From positions 1,860,001 to 1,924,000 of the forward strand of contig JAGTXX020000015.1 of assembly GCA_019044685.2 (NCBI GenBank): DNA of 64,000 bases. Direction: 5' to 3'. Each line of letters begins with the position of its first letter. The stretch's first letter is position 1. This DNA comes from Nannochloris sp. 'desiccata' (taxonomy: Eukaryota; Chlorophyta; Trebouxiophyceae; Chlorellales; Chlorellaceae). A program made the translations under genes and the position numbers. The notes under the pieces were generated by a model that was not told where the DNA came from, searched no databases, and worked only from the letters and a program-made list of their open reading frames with translations. Positions 38,762 to 47,854 of this stretch are shown piece after piece.

Positions 38762-40612
38762 ATGATTCCAACAATGCATGCCTCAAGTTCCGGCGAACCT
38801 GGCCCGTCCAAGGTCGAATTACTTAGCTTAAAACCACACTCCCATATTTCTCGCTGCTCGGGCCCATTACTCCTCATTATACTTGATGGATGGGGTGAAG
38901 GAAAGTATGAAGACGAATACAATGCTATTTTTCAAGCACATACGCCTACTATGGACTCGTTAAAGCTTGCTGCTACCGAAGGTCGTTGGCGTCTGTTGAA
39001 GGCTCATGGCACTGCGGTGGGACTTCCCAGTGACGCAGACATGGGAAATTCTGAGGTAGGACATAACGCCCTAGGTGCGGGTCAAATAGTAGATCAAGGC
39101 GCAAAATGTGTCGATGCTGCTCTTGCTACTGGCACTATCTTCAAGCACGAAGGGTGGCAATACATCGAGGAAGCCACACTAAAGGGAGGTACTCTGCACC
39201 TTCTCGGTCTTTTATCAGATGGTGGCGTCCACTCTAGATATGATCAACTCATGCTATTGATAAAAGGAGCTATACAACGGGGCATGGTTAAGAAAATCCG
39301 TCTTCATGTGCTTCATGATGGTAGGGATGTCGAGGACGGCACTGCAGTGCGTTGGTTGGAACGTCTTCAAACCGATTTAGATGCAATCAACACCCAAAAT
39401 ATCGGTAAAATTGATGTGAAAATAGCTTCTGGAGGGGGTAGAATGCTGGTTACGATGGATAGATACGAGTCTGACTGGAAAATAGTAGAACGGGGATGGG
39501 ATGCTCATATTTTGGGGAAAGCTAAAAACCGATTCACTGACCCTATTTCCGGTGTACGTACATTACAAACCAAAGGGGGAACATCAGGGTCTGAATTTGT
39601 CTCTGATCAGTGGATTGAGCCGTGGATAGCAGTAGAAGAAAAAGTCAGAGGCGACCATGATAACGGTGGGAGTATTTCTTCTGTTCCAGTCGGAGCAGTC
39701 CACGATGGAGATGCCCTAGTGACATTTAATTTCAGAGCAGATCGTATGGTTGAAATTGCCAAAGCTCTCGAGTATCCTCCAGAAAAATTCACTGCTTTCA
39801 ATAGAAACAAAATTCCAGCGAATATACATTATGCAGGACTAATTGAATATGACGGGGAGTTGCATTTACCTAGTCATTTTCTGGTACCACCACCCATTAT
39901 TGAGCGAACGAGTGAACAATATTTGATGAATACGAGTACACCCTGGATAACACGAGTTTTTGCTTGCTCAGAAAGTCAAAAAATAGGCCACGTCACTTTC
40001 TTTTGGAATGGAAATCGTAGTGGCTATCTAGACCCAGAAAAGGAAAGATTCTTAGAAGTACCGTCTGACCAAGGAATCGCGTTTGACGCCGCTCCAGCGA
40101 TGAAGGCGCATGAAATCTGTGCTGCGACGTTGGATGCGATCGCGAGTGGCAACTATGATTTTATCCGTATCAACTTTGCAAACGCTGATATGGTGGGGCA
40201 CACTGGAAATTTGGCTGCTGCTATTGAAGCGTGTAGCCAGGTAGATATTTGTGTTGGGCAGCTGTTAGAAGCTGTGGATGCGGTGGGAGGGAGATGGTTG
40301 GTGACTGCAGATCATGGAAATGCTGAAGATATGGTGCAGAGAGACTCGAAAACCGGTGAGCCACTCCGCCAAAAGGACAATGAAGGGGGGAAAGCTGAGG
40401 TGTTGCCTTTGACGAGTCATACCTTAAATCCTGTACCATGTGCTATTGGAGGGACAGGTCTTCCACCGGAAGTCCGCTTTAAAAAAGAGAGTGGAGGGAA
40501 AGACGCTCCTGTGGCGGGGCTTGCTAATGTTACAGCCACGTTTTTGAATTTGTTAGGATTTGAAGCGCCTGATTTCTACGAACCGAGCTTAATCGAATTT
40601 TCGAATGATTAG
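38762..40612 (+). CDS. iPGAM: 2,3-bisphosphoglycerate-independent phosphoglycerate mutase
   Basis: Single exon, 616 residues. It interconverts 3- and 2-phosphoglycerate in glycolysis using two Mn ions and a phosphoserine intermediate. Motifs: LLIILDGWGEGKYEDEYNAI at the start of the phosphatase domain, SDADMGNSEVGHNALGAGQI with the catalytic Ser (about residue 97), LHVLHDGRDVEDGTAVRWLE, VTFNFRADRMVEIAKALE, RINFANADMVGHTGN and VTADHGNAEDMVQ. The length and the plant-like insertions (for example VRTLQTKGGTSGSEF) fit the plant/algal branch. The first 30 residues show no convincing organelle signal, so a cytosolic enzyme is likely. Head-to-head with the OXLD1-type gene. Confidence 0.96.
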   Translation: MIPTMHASSSGEPGPSKVELLSLKPHSHISRCSGPLLLIILDGWGEGKYEDEYNAIFQAHTPTMDSLKLAATEGRWRLLKAHGTAVGLPSDADMGNSEVGHNALGAGQIVDQGAKCVDAALATGTIFKHEGWQYIEEATLKGGTLHLLGLLSDGGVHSRYDQLMLLIKGAIQRGMVKKIRLHVLHDGRDVEDGTAVRWLERLQTDLDAINTQNIGKIDVKIASGGGRMLVTMDRYESDWKIVERGWDAHILGKAKNRFTDPISGVRTLQTKGGTSGSEFVSDQWIEPWIAVEEKVRGDHDNGGSISSVPVGAVHDGDALVTFNFRADRMVEIAKALEYPPEKFTAFNRNKIPANIHYAGLIEYDGELHLPSHFLVPPPIIERTSEQYLMNTSTPWITRVFACSESQKIGHVTFFWNGNRSGYLDPEKERFLEVPSDQGIAFDAAPAMKAHEICAATLDAIASGNYDFIRINFANADMVGHTGNLAAAIEACSQVDICVGQLLEAVDAVGGRWLVTADHGNAEDMVQRDSKTGEPLRQKDNEGGKAEVLPLTSHTLNPVPCAIGGTGLPPEVRFKKESGGKDAPVAGLANVTATFLNLLGFEAPDFYEPSLIEFSND

Positions 40613-40807
40613 TTTTTTTTTCCTTTTTCAGAGTTGCTTTTAAAAAGATAAATAACGTTCCGTTAGCAGGCGGACGCAGAGAAGTGGCCAGAGAATCACA
40701 CATATGCAGGAACGATAATTAAAAAAGTAGACACGAGAGGGGGAACTTAGGGTCATGTAAACAATAAGAAATGAAAAACTAGCTAGCTAGGAGCACTCGT
40801 AGTTGTT

Positions 40808-42398
40808 TTAAGCTTCTTCACCACCAGCGGCATGCTCCATCGCAGGACTTCTGCTTCTGCTCCTCTCTCCAGCAGCAGCAGGCTCTGCAGCTTCACCACC
40901 GCCGTTATCATCACCAGGAGACATCCTTTCAGGGGATCTGGTTCTTGATCTGGAGCGAGGTGGGGGAGGTGACCTTCCGGCTAAAGGAGATCGCGAGCGG
41001 GAACGAGATGGTGATCTTCCTCTACGACGATTATCACGAGAACGAGACCTGCTACGGCTTCTACTTCTTCCTCTTCCACCACGATCACGAGACCTACTGC
41101 GTCTACGGCCGCCACCACTGCCACCTCCTCTGTAGCCACCACCATCCCTGCCACCTCCACCTGTCCCGAACTTGCCACGCATCTGGTCTGCAGGTTTACG
41201 TCCCTCTTTAGCGAGAACTACTGTCATTTCTCTGCCTCCAAATTCTCTACGATCCAGTTGGTAGATTGCTTCGTCAGCGTCATCCGCACGTTCGAACTCA
41301 ACAAAGCCGAAACCTTTAGGACGTCCACTCTCTGCAAGAAAAGGAAGAAGAAAAAACAGGTAGGGAAAGGTAAATACAAGATTCTATGAAATAGTGAATA
41401 CATGGGTTGTTAAGGGAATATTATCAGCAAGAACATAGAAATACAAAAAAAGGTAAGCAAAGGGCCCCAGCCAGAGGCGCCATGTTTTTGTTATTTTCAA
41501 AGGGAAAGAAAGTAGGGGAAAAAACATAGAAGATTCTGTGGAGAGAAGATAAGGTAGTAAATAGGGAAAAACGAACTAGATAGTGTATCAATGAGAGAAT
41601 GGAAACAAAAATTGATACGCAACGTAATAGGGAACAAAAAATAGTTTTAGTTTGGTTAGTACCTCAAAGGGGCGCTTTCTAAAGGCCTTCCTATATCATC
41701 GATCTAGCTATCTGAGACTTGGAAATTCCTTGAATACATCTATCTATCATCTCTTCAAAACAACTTGATAATTCTTGGAAGAGGGTAACGAGTAAAAACT
41801 TTGAATCTTGAAACAAATTCTTCAATGTGTCATCAGGAAATAAAAACTTGAAAACTTCTATCTTCTCTGAACTCAACGAGGGACAACAGATTGTCTGGCT
41901 GGGGCAACCTTAAATAGTTTAAGCACGTGCTAGTGCATACAGCTTCTACTATCGGAATACTTACTGAAGTCCTCTGCAAACAGGGGGAAAAAGAAGCAGT
42001 GGGTGGTGAGAACCGAGCAGAGAGGGGATGGAAGGGGGAAAAAATAACTCGAGGTATATGTGGATAAAATTGACTTACTTGGAAGATACACATCAAAGAG
42101 ACGACCATATTTTTCAAAGAGCTGGCGAATTTCGCTGGGCCTGCAATTTAGGAAAAACAAATCTTTTAATCTTGGGTCAACACAAGACTCAATAAAGCAT
42201 CCGAGCGCTCCATCGGAGTATCAATCAAGGTCATTATTCGTACCGTGTATCCAAAGGAAGGTTTCTCACGAGCACACTGACACCCTGGCCTCTGCGGCTC
42301 GGAGCACCACCACCACCATGGCCACCTTCTCTGCCACCTCTATCGCTATAGCCTCGGCGAGGTGGGGAACGGCTCCTGCTGCGTCCTCTATCACTCAT
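40808..42398 (-). CDS. SR splicing factor, SCL/SC35-like, with a 9-nt microexon
   Basis: Four exons, 42398-42244, 42140-42079, 41973-41965 (9 nt) and 41331-40808, total exactly 250 codons including stop. SR proteins bind exonic enhancers and recruit the spliceosome. A short N-terminal RS/G-rich segment (MSDRGRSRSRSPPRRGYSDR) precedes one RRM (about 40-120). RNP2 is SVLVRNLPL, and RNP1 is PKGFGFVEF. A Gly-rich hinge follows, then a long RS domain. The layout matches plant SCL30-type proteins. The microexon supplies the middle of YLPKDFKSGRP; without it this conserved loop, shared with plant SCL proteins, is lost. The intron upstream of the last exon is 633 nt, much longer than others here, and is a candidate for regulated splicing. 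Confidence 0.92.
41965..41973 (-). other. Nine-nucleotide microexon of the SR gene
   Basis: On the minus strand the sequence is TTTGCAG / AGGACTTCA / GTAAGTATT, a textbook acceptor and donor around nine bases. Inclusion keeps the frame and restores the RRM segment between VYLP and SGRPKGFGF as KDFK. Confidence 0.88.
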
Positions 42399-42639
42399 TT
42401 TAAAATAAAGGGAATGCGAAAATTGGGGCACCTTCAGTGTTTAAAAAAAGCAAGTTTTCTTTTTGAGAACATTTTTGATTGACCAAGTAAAGTCAATTTA
42501 TTAGCAGCTATTGGCGATCTGCACAGCATATTCTCTACAAGACAACCATCGCTGCATCCAACCTCTTCATCTTGGTTCGCAGAAGCAAAGGCCTGGTGCC
42601 AGTTTATCACTCAAAGATTGAAAATGTTATCATCTTAAG
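42399..42639. promoter_or_regulatory. Divergent promoter region
   Basis: 241 bp between the SR gene and CEP44 start codons. No element is identified. Confidence 0.4.
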
Positions 42640-43978
42640 ATGACGACAACTGTTGGTGATGTTGCAGGCAAAATTACGCTCTTGCGTCGTGATCTATTCC
42701 AAATTAGATATCCCAACGTATTTGATGAAGACTCTAGTCGTTCTGGACGTTATCAAGCCTTGCTACCCGTAATTAGTTTCATTTTAAGTCAATTTAGTCG
42801 GCATGTCTTGGCGGTAACCGCTTCTTATCATCTCTCAGGTCGCAAAGGCAAAAAATACATTGAAAATGTGTTTAAGTTGGCACGAGAGCAGTTTGGTATG
42901 CAAATTGTTCTCAGTTCGGCTCAGTTTTTGGCAGAGGTAAGAGAAAGCTTTATCTTTGCATCATCTCGGGGCTCCTGACAATTTTCTCCTATCATTACAG
43001 GGATATGCTGAGCGGAAACTTATGTTTCTGCATCAATTAATTGTTGCGTGTCGTGAATACCACAGCACTGCTGTTCGGCAAGAGCGGCTAGGGGTGCTGC
43101 GGCAAGGACAACACACTTTTTCGAAAAATCAATCGGCACCTGATGCTGCAGGGGTTTTAAAAAACCAGGAAAAGAAACCTACAGATGAGATTAAAGTAGT
43201 CCAGTGTCCATCTCAGGGTCCCACTGATCACAAGAAAGTGCCATCAACACCGGAGGAACCTCGGCAACTTCCGAAAATTTTAACTGCAAGTTTCATTCAA
43301 GCAGCAGAGGACGAGGCGGTGAAAGAAAAAGAAAAGGAGGAAGAGCTGGAGGAGATTCAATCCATACAAACTGAAGATTGCTGCTGTTGTTATTCGTGTA
43401 TAGATCAATGCAACCATGATATAAATGGAGCAGTAGAGAATAAACAAAGCCCTATTCCTGCTCCCGCTCCCTGGCGGGACGACACCATTTTGCAGCTATT
43501 TCACGACACAAAAGACATCTCTACACGCACACAAACACTGGAACAGCGCTTAGAACAAACGATTACACAGCTGATGAACCTACAAACATCAAATAAAGCC
43601 CATATGATGGTCCTTGAAGGTCGAATTTCTGCTGTGGAAGGGGGGCGGCAATACCGGTTCGCGGAAATCATCACCCCACCAGAAGGAAGTTTTTTACCGG
43701 CCACAAATGCACACAAGATATATCTTGACAATATTTATGACATTAAGAACAATAGTAGTGCTCAGAAAACTATGTTAAATAGCCCTCTGCCAAATTTTAA
43801 TAACCTTCTGCTTACTTCGGAGCTGATCCATGCAGGACTACCTGAAGTCGATCAAGTACCATGGAGCCACCCAATAAATTTCACAAAAGTACCACCCAAC
43901 TGTAAGTCAGACAAAGAGCATCTAAATGGAGTAGAAGGACCAAAAACGGACTGTATTGGTGCTGTAGTAGATCCTTAA
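42640..43978 (+). CDS. CEP44: CEP44-domain centriolar protein
   Basis: Two exons, 42640-42936 and 43001-43978, give 424 residues. CEP44 localises to centrioles and supports centriole-to-centrosome conversion in animals. The N-terminal CEP44 domain covers about residues 5-120: ITLLRRDLFQIRYPNVFDED, ALLPVISFILSQFSRHV, VFKLAREQFGMQIVLSSAQF and, across the intron, LAEGYAERKLMFLHQLI. This matches the family order (YP, LPIISY, yeL, RdqF, QFl, GFaErK). The middle is charged and low-complexity with a CCCCYSCIDQC cysteine cluster (about 247-257). A coiled coil follows (about 287-335; DISTRTQTLEQRLEQTITQL). The gene implies basal bodies or centrioles at some life stage. The next gene starts only 66 bp after the stop. 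Confidence 0.82.
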
Positions 43979-44044
43979 AGAGATGTACCAGGGTCTCCAG
44001 CGGAAAATTGCTTTCAAAGAAGAAAAGGACAGGATGTGTTTTGT

Positions 44045-44260
44045 ATGACGAATAAAAATATGAGCGGCGGTGGTGCTTTACCCAAAGAAGAAGATGGAAG
44101 TTTCGATAATGCCCGCCTTTTGAACTATTTGCCTGACATGTACCATAACATAAACAGTTCCTTAGATGCTCATGATGTGCTGCTGTCGTTACGTGCTCGC
44201 CTCAATGAAGCACAGATCGTTCTTGAAGAAGCCCGTACATCGCTGCACCTTTCACAATAA
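44045..44260 (+). CDS. Small conserved-looking protein, 71 aa, possibly MED9-like
   Basis: Begins at ATG 44045, 66 bp after the CEP44 stop, with no visible poly(A) signal between. The sequence is mostly helical: RLLNYLPDMYHNINSSLDAH, then LRARLNEAQIVLEEARTSL. The pattern of a short LP motif and two heptad-type helices resembles Mediator subunit 9 or similar small scaffold subunits, but the resemblance is weak and I would not assign it. Convergent with the bestrophin-like gene 99 bp downstream. It could be expressed from the CEP44 transcript. Confidence 0.55.
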   Translation: MTNKNMSGGGALPKEEDGSFDNARLLNYLPDMYHNINSSLDAHDVLLSLRARLNEAQIVLEEARTSLHLSQ

Positions 44261-44359
44261 GAAAAAGAAAACACCGTCCTCTTTTATTTCTATTCTGTGC
44301 AATATACTTAAATAAGAGATAAAATGAGAATCAATTCAATATACCAAGTACATGACTTT

Positions 44360-45729
44360 CTAAACGGCATCAGTTGCGACACGGACAACTCTACCACCAC
44401 CAGGTGGAGCTGGCCCGACGGCACCATCCACCGCTCTATTCCTCGAACCAACCCCATTCGCGCTAGGAGCAGCAGGACGGGATCCACCGCCACCGCTCTC
44501 TCCTCCTCCATTACCACCAGATCCACTGACACTGTCAATTAACGACGGGTCAGCTCCAGTGGCTAACAATGCCTGTTCTACCTCGTACAGTTGTTCATCA
44601 ATAAAAACACCATCCATCCCACTATTATCAAAAGGGTCCTCTAAACTGATCGCGACGTTCATTAAACCCACTAAAGCGATTTGTACAGCAATGGACATGA
44701 AAAATGCAAACGCAAAATTTGTGAAATCCGATACCCAGGCCCAATAAGGCGCGAAAAATAATGGGATTATGAGACAGATGTAAAACCTGGCAACACTTCG
44801 AATGCCTTGAGGGGTTCCAAATTCTTTTACGTTGCTCATTTGATCGATGACTATAGATAAGCGCAATGTACGGTCGTGTAAGAGAGCTTCTAAAGGCGGG
44901 GACACGCCTGCAGCTCTGCTTGACAAGCTCGCAGTATGTAAACCCAATATTCCCTCTTTGATTTGACGCTGTGATCGAGATCTATCTAATGCGATTTGGA
45001 TCATAGCGGATTTGTAGCCTAAATAAGGATAATTGTGGGAATAGAATCTGCTAGGAAGGAAGTAGGTGCGCATTGCTGGGATGATGGTGGCAACTCCAAT
45101 CTGTGCTTGCTGCAAGGCGACGGCGGTGGCGGAGGTCATCGTAGAAGCCATAGCACCTGCATCAGCAGCAGTTATATTCCCAGATACCCAATGATGGTGG
45201 GCTTGCAGTAGGCTTGCCATCAAACATTTACATTCTGAAAGCAATGCCAGGCAGCGTTCTCTTCGTTGGAAGGCAAACCAAAGGAACCCTAAGAGCGGTA
45301 GGACGACCGTAAAGGCAACGAATGTAAAGTCAAGCTCAACAGCAAGCTTATTTCCGCTACTGTCCTCAAAGAAACAGAAGAAGACAACTGCGTTTTTATG
45401 TAATTGAGAATGTACAAGGGGTTAAAGATGGGTTACAATACTTTTCAGTAGAGAAAAACGGAAAGATATAGAAGGCAGGAGAGGGATGGAAATGTTAAAA
45501 GTCGTTTTTGTAATCTCTCTCTCTTACCTGAGATGATATTTACAATCAAACTCCAGAATGTCAGCCATGATTGCATAGAAATGTACCAAAAAATAGAAGA
45601 TCCGATATCTCTTAAATCCAAAAGAGCTGATGTAGCATGACGGGAGACGTCAAAGAAACGACCCTTGTCAAATAAAGGGACACCACGAGCGTGGGTGCTG
45701 AAGGGGGCACTACGTGAACGTGACGACAT
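44360..45729 (-). CDS. Multi-pass membrane protein, bestrophin-like (tentative)
   Basis: Two exons, 45729-45528 and 45387-44360, join in phase into 409 residues. Four hydrophobic segments are visible: WLTFWSLIVNIISVVFFCFF (spanning the splice), FTFVAFTVVLPLLGFLWFAF, FYICLIIPLFFAPYWAWV and FAFAFFMSIAVQIALVGLMN. The segment NVKEFGTPQGIRSVAR before the third helix and ISLEDPFDNSGMDGVFID after the fourth recall the TPQ and acidic EDPFG-D motifs of bestrophin-type anion channels and a related algal/oomycete family. The C-terminal 70 residues are Gly/Ser-rich and disordered. Ion-channel function is inference from these two motifs. Confidence 0.6.
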
Positions 45730-46128
45730 GACGTGTATTGTTTTTGCGACTTCTATGGATCAATAGCAAAAAGTGAGAGGGTTTTGTATATTATTTCTGA
45801 AAATGTGATCAGTTTTTTTTGAAAAGAGATTTATTTTTACGATGCTCTGCTGCAGAGATGAGCAGTCTATTGATGTTTTGAAGTTGATCGAATATTTGAA
45901 AGCGTGGCTGCAATGGATATGGTGGCATTTTCAAAGGCGAAAGATGGGAAACAGCAAAAACGAAACAAGTCCGACTGACGGTCATCATGCAAAGCAGAAA
46001 GCAGCACAGCCTGGCAGGGTCGGGACCCCTCAGATGCTCTTAAAATAAATCGCTTATCGACTCAACAAAGTATTGCCACTGAAGATCAAGGCTACAGATT
46101 TTGGGGACTGCGCAATATCTCCATTAAA
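45730..46128. promoter_or_regulatory. Divergent promoter region containing a small ORF
   Basis: 399 bp between the bestrophin-like gene (minus) and the reductase gene (plus). It includes a plus-strand ATG ORF of 68 codons (45842-46048) described separately. Confidence 0.4.
45842..46048 (+). CDS. Possible small protein, 68 aa (doubtful)
   Basis: An ATG ORF with a hydrophobic/aromatic stretch (LIEYLKAWLQWIWWHFQRRK) followed by a polar tail. No family is recognised. It lies inside a divergent promoter interval, so it may be a leader ORF of the downstream reductase or chance. Confidence 0.2.
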   Translation: MLCCRDEQSIDVLKLIEYLKAWLQWIWWHFQRRKMGNSKNETSPTDGHHAKQKAAQPGRVGTPQMLLK

Positions 46129-47400
46129 ATGCAATCTATTTGTGCATTTCCGATCTTCAGGAGTCCACCATCTGTCTATAACCAGCAGCTTATTAATCTC
46201 TCCACTAGCCGTACCAAATCCAGAGCCCCTCGAACATATTCTCTACGAACCGACAGACTAGCAGCATCTCTAGAGAAAACCCGCGATGCTCTCATACAGC
46301 AACAAACTCCGACCTCATTCAAGCGATTGATTGCCCGGCGCACCGGCACCTCTTTCAGTGACGTGGCCGAGATTGAAGAGGTGCCCATGCTGGTACCAAA
46401 GGAAGGAGAAGTCCTCATCAAAGTCGCTTTTGCTGGAATTAATGGAGGGTGCGAAACGTTTCGAGCTCGAGGAGAGCATGCTTTCACAGGAAACCGCTCT
46501 GCTCCATTTTTTACGCTAGGCGCTGAAGGAGCCGGGACCGTAGTATCTGTAGGTCTTGGCGTAACAAATTTACACCCTGGACAGCATATTACGTTTATTG
46601 GAGGTGCTTTTAGTGAGTATGCAGTAGCAAAAGCAGCTCTCTGTTGGCCAGTTCCCAGTCCGACTCCGGAAGCTGTCGCTCTTACTATTTCTGGAACGGT
46701 AGCGAACGCAGCTCTAAAATATGTGGGCAAAATGCAATCAGGAGATACTGTGCTAGTCACCGCCGCGGGTGGGGCGACAGGGAGCTTTGCTGTACAGCTG
46801 GCACAAGCAGCTGGGTGTCGGGTGCTTGCCACCTGCGGAAGTGAGAAGAAAGCTGAACGATTAAGAGCTCTAGGCTTGGAAAGAGTGATTAATTATACCC
46901 AGGAAGATGTTGCTGATGTTTTATGTACAGAAAATTATAGTGGGAAGATAGATATAGCCTATGAGGGCGTAGGAGGTGGCTTTCAAGCGACAGCTTGGAA
47001 TGCCCTCCGTCGCCCCGGTGGAAGATTACTTCCTGTGGGGTATATCTCCGAGTATCCTCATGTCAAACCTGATACAAGACAAAAGAAAGAGCAGGAACAG
47101 CAGCGTGGATCTGATTTGCCTCCCTCTGCTGAATTATTTTGGTCGGGAAAATATTACAAATCTCCTGACGGGCGTGTTGCCCATGGCAAGGTGTGGCCAA
47201 GTGATCGAGCTGATACATTGACAGCCAAGAAAGAGGTATTTGAAATGTATTTCGGGTCTAGAGGTGGGACGGGAGGAAAACTTGACGCTTGGGTGGATCA
47301 AGGGAGGAATTTTTCGAGATTGGAGGATGTGACGGCGGCAGTAGAATATATGTTAACTGGGCAAGCTTGTGGGAAAGTAGTAGTGCAACTTTCTGATTAA
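46129..47400 (+). CDS. Zinc-free MDR quinone oxidoreductase, ZADH2/PTGR3 type
   Basis: Single exon, 423 residues. The medium-chain reductase fold is clear: EVLIKVAFAGINGGCETF, LGAEGAGTVVSVG, the NADP-binding loop VLVTAAGGATGSFAVQLAQA (about residue 208), ATCGSEKKAERLRALGLERV and GKIDIAYEGVGG. No structural zinc cysteines are present, as expected for quinone or 2-alkenal reductases. The segment SDRADTLTAKKEVFEMYFG and the final HGKVWPSD-like loop resemble ZADH2/PTGR3 enzymes that reduce oxo-lipid double bonds. The first 60 residues are Arg/Ser/Thr-rich and could be a mitochondrial or plastid leader. The substrate is not determined. TGTAA lies a few bases after the stop. Confidence 0.85.
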   Translation: MQSICAFPIFRSPPSVYNQQLINLSTSRTKSRAPRTYSLRTDRLAASLEKTRDALIQQQTPTSFKRLIARRTGTSFSDVAEIEEVPMLVPKEGEVLIKVAFAGINGGCETFRARGEHAFTGNRSAPFFTLGAEGAGTVVSVGLGVTNLHPGQHITFIGGAFSEYAVAKAALCWPVPSPTPEAVALTISGTVANAALKYVGKMQSGDTVLVTAAGGATGSFAVQLAQAAGCRVLATCGSEKKAERLRALGLERVINYTQEDVADVLCTENYSGKIDIAYEGVGGGFQATAWNALRRPGGRLLPVGYISEYPHVKPDTRQKKEQEQQRGSDLPPSAELFWSGKYYKSPDGRVAHGKVWPSDRADTLTAKKEVFEMYFGSRGGTGGKLDAWVDQGRNFSRLEDVTAAVEYMLTGQACGKVVVQLSD

Positions 47401-47854
47401 TTTTGTTGTAAAAATTACAAATATTCTATTTGAGTGCAGCAGAGATGGAGAAACGTGTCTGTTTTTGTCTTCAAAAGGCGGCAGAAGTGATGTGGCGATT
47501 GAATCTCTAATTCGATTTGAAATTGTTGAAGTGTGTTATAGAAGAATAAGGCTTGGCAGATGTCTGCGCAGGGGAGCCCTTGGGGTTTGCAGTGATAGAA
47601 GTGGGGCTGAAAAGGAGAGAGCGTTCGAGAGGGTTGTTTAACCGACGCGCTGTTATTGAGATGACTGCCACGCAACTACTTGGAAGTACGCCGCGATAAA
47701 AAGGACTTCGTTGCCATGGCCACCCAAATAATAAGCACATTTTAAAACTACTACTAGGTATAAATTATAAGTTAATGTATATTATCAGAATATGATGCTC
47801 TAAGACATCAGTTATAGGCCAAGCTCCACTTTTCGAGTCCAAAATCTTCCGCGC
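47401..47854. other. Spacer with a possible small minus-strand gene
   Basis: 454 bp between the reductase (plus) and the RWP-RK gene (plus). It holds one credible minus-strand ORF (47740-47507) and about 114 bp between that ORF and the RWP-RK start. Confidence 0.4.
47507..47740 (-). CDS. Possible small protein, 77 aa (unrecognised)
   Basis: ATG at 47740 (MCLLFGWPWQRSPFYRGVLP). Composition is Ser/Thr/Pro/Arg-rich with almost no acidic residues, compatible with a mitochondrial leader or a small organellar protein. No domain is recognised and no intron is evident. It fits the alternating-strand pattern of the region, but length alone does not prove coding. Confidence 0.3.
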   Translation of the reverse strand: MCLLFGWPWQRSPFYRGVLPSSCVAVISITARRLNNPLERSLLFSPTSITANPKGSPAQTSAKPYSSITHFNNFKSN

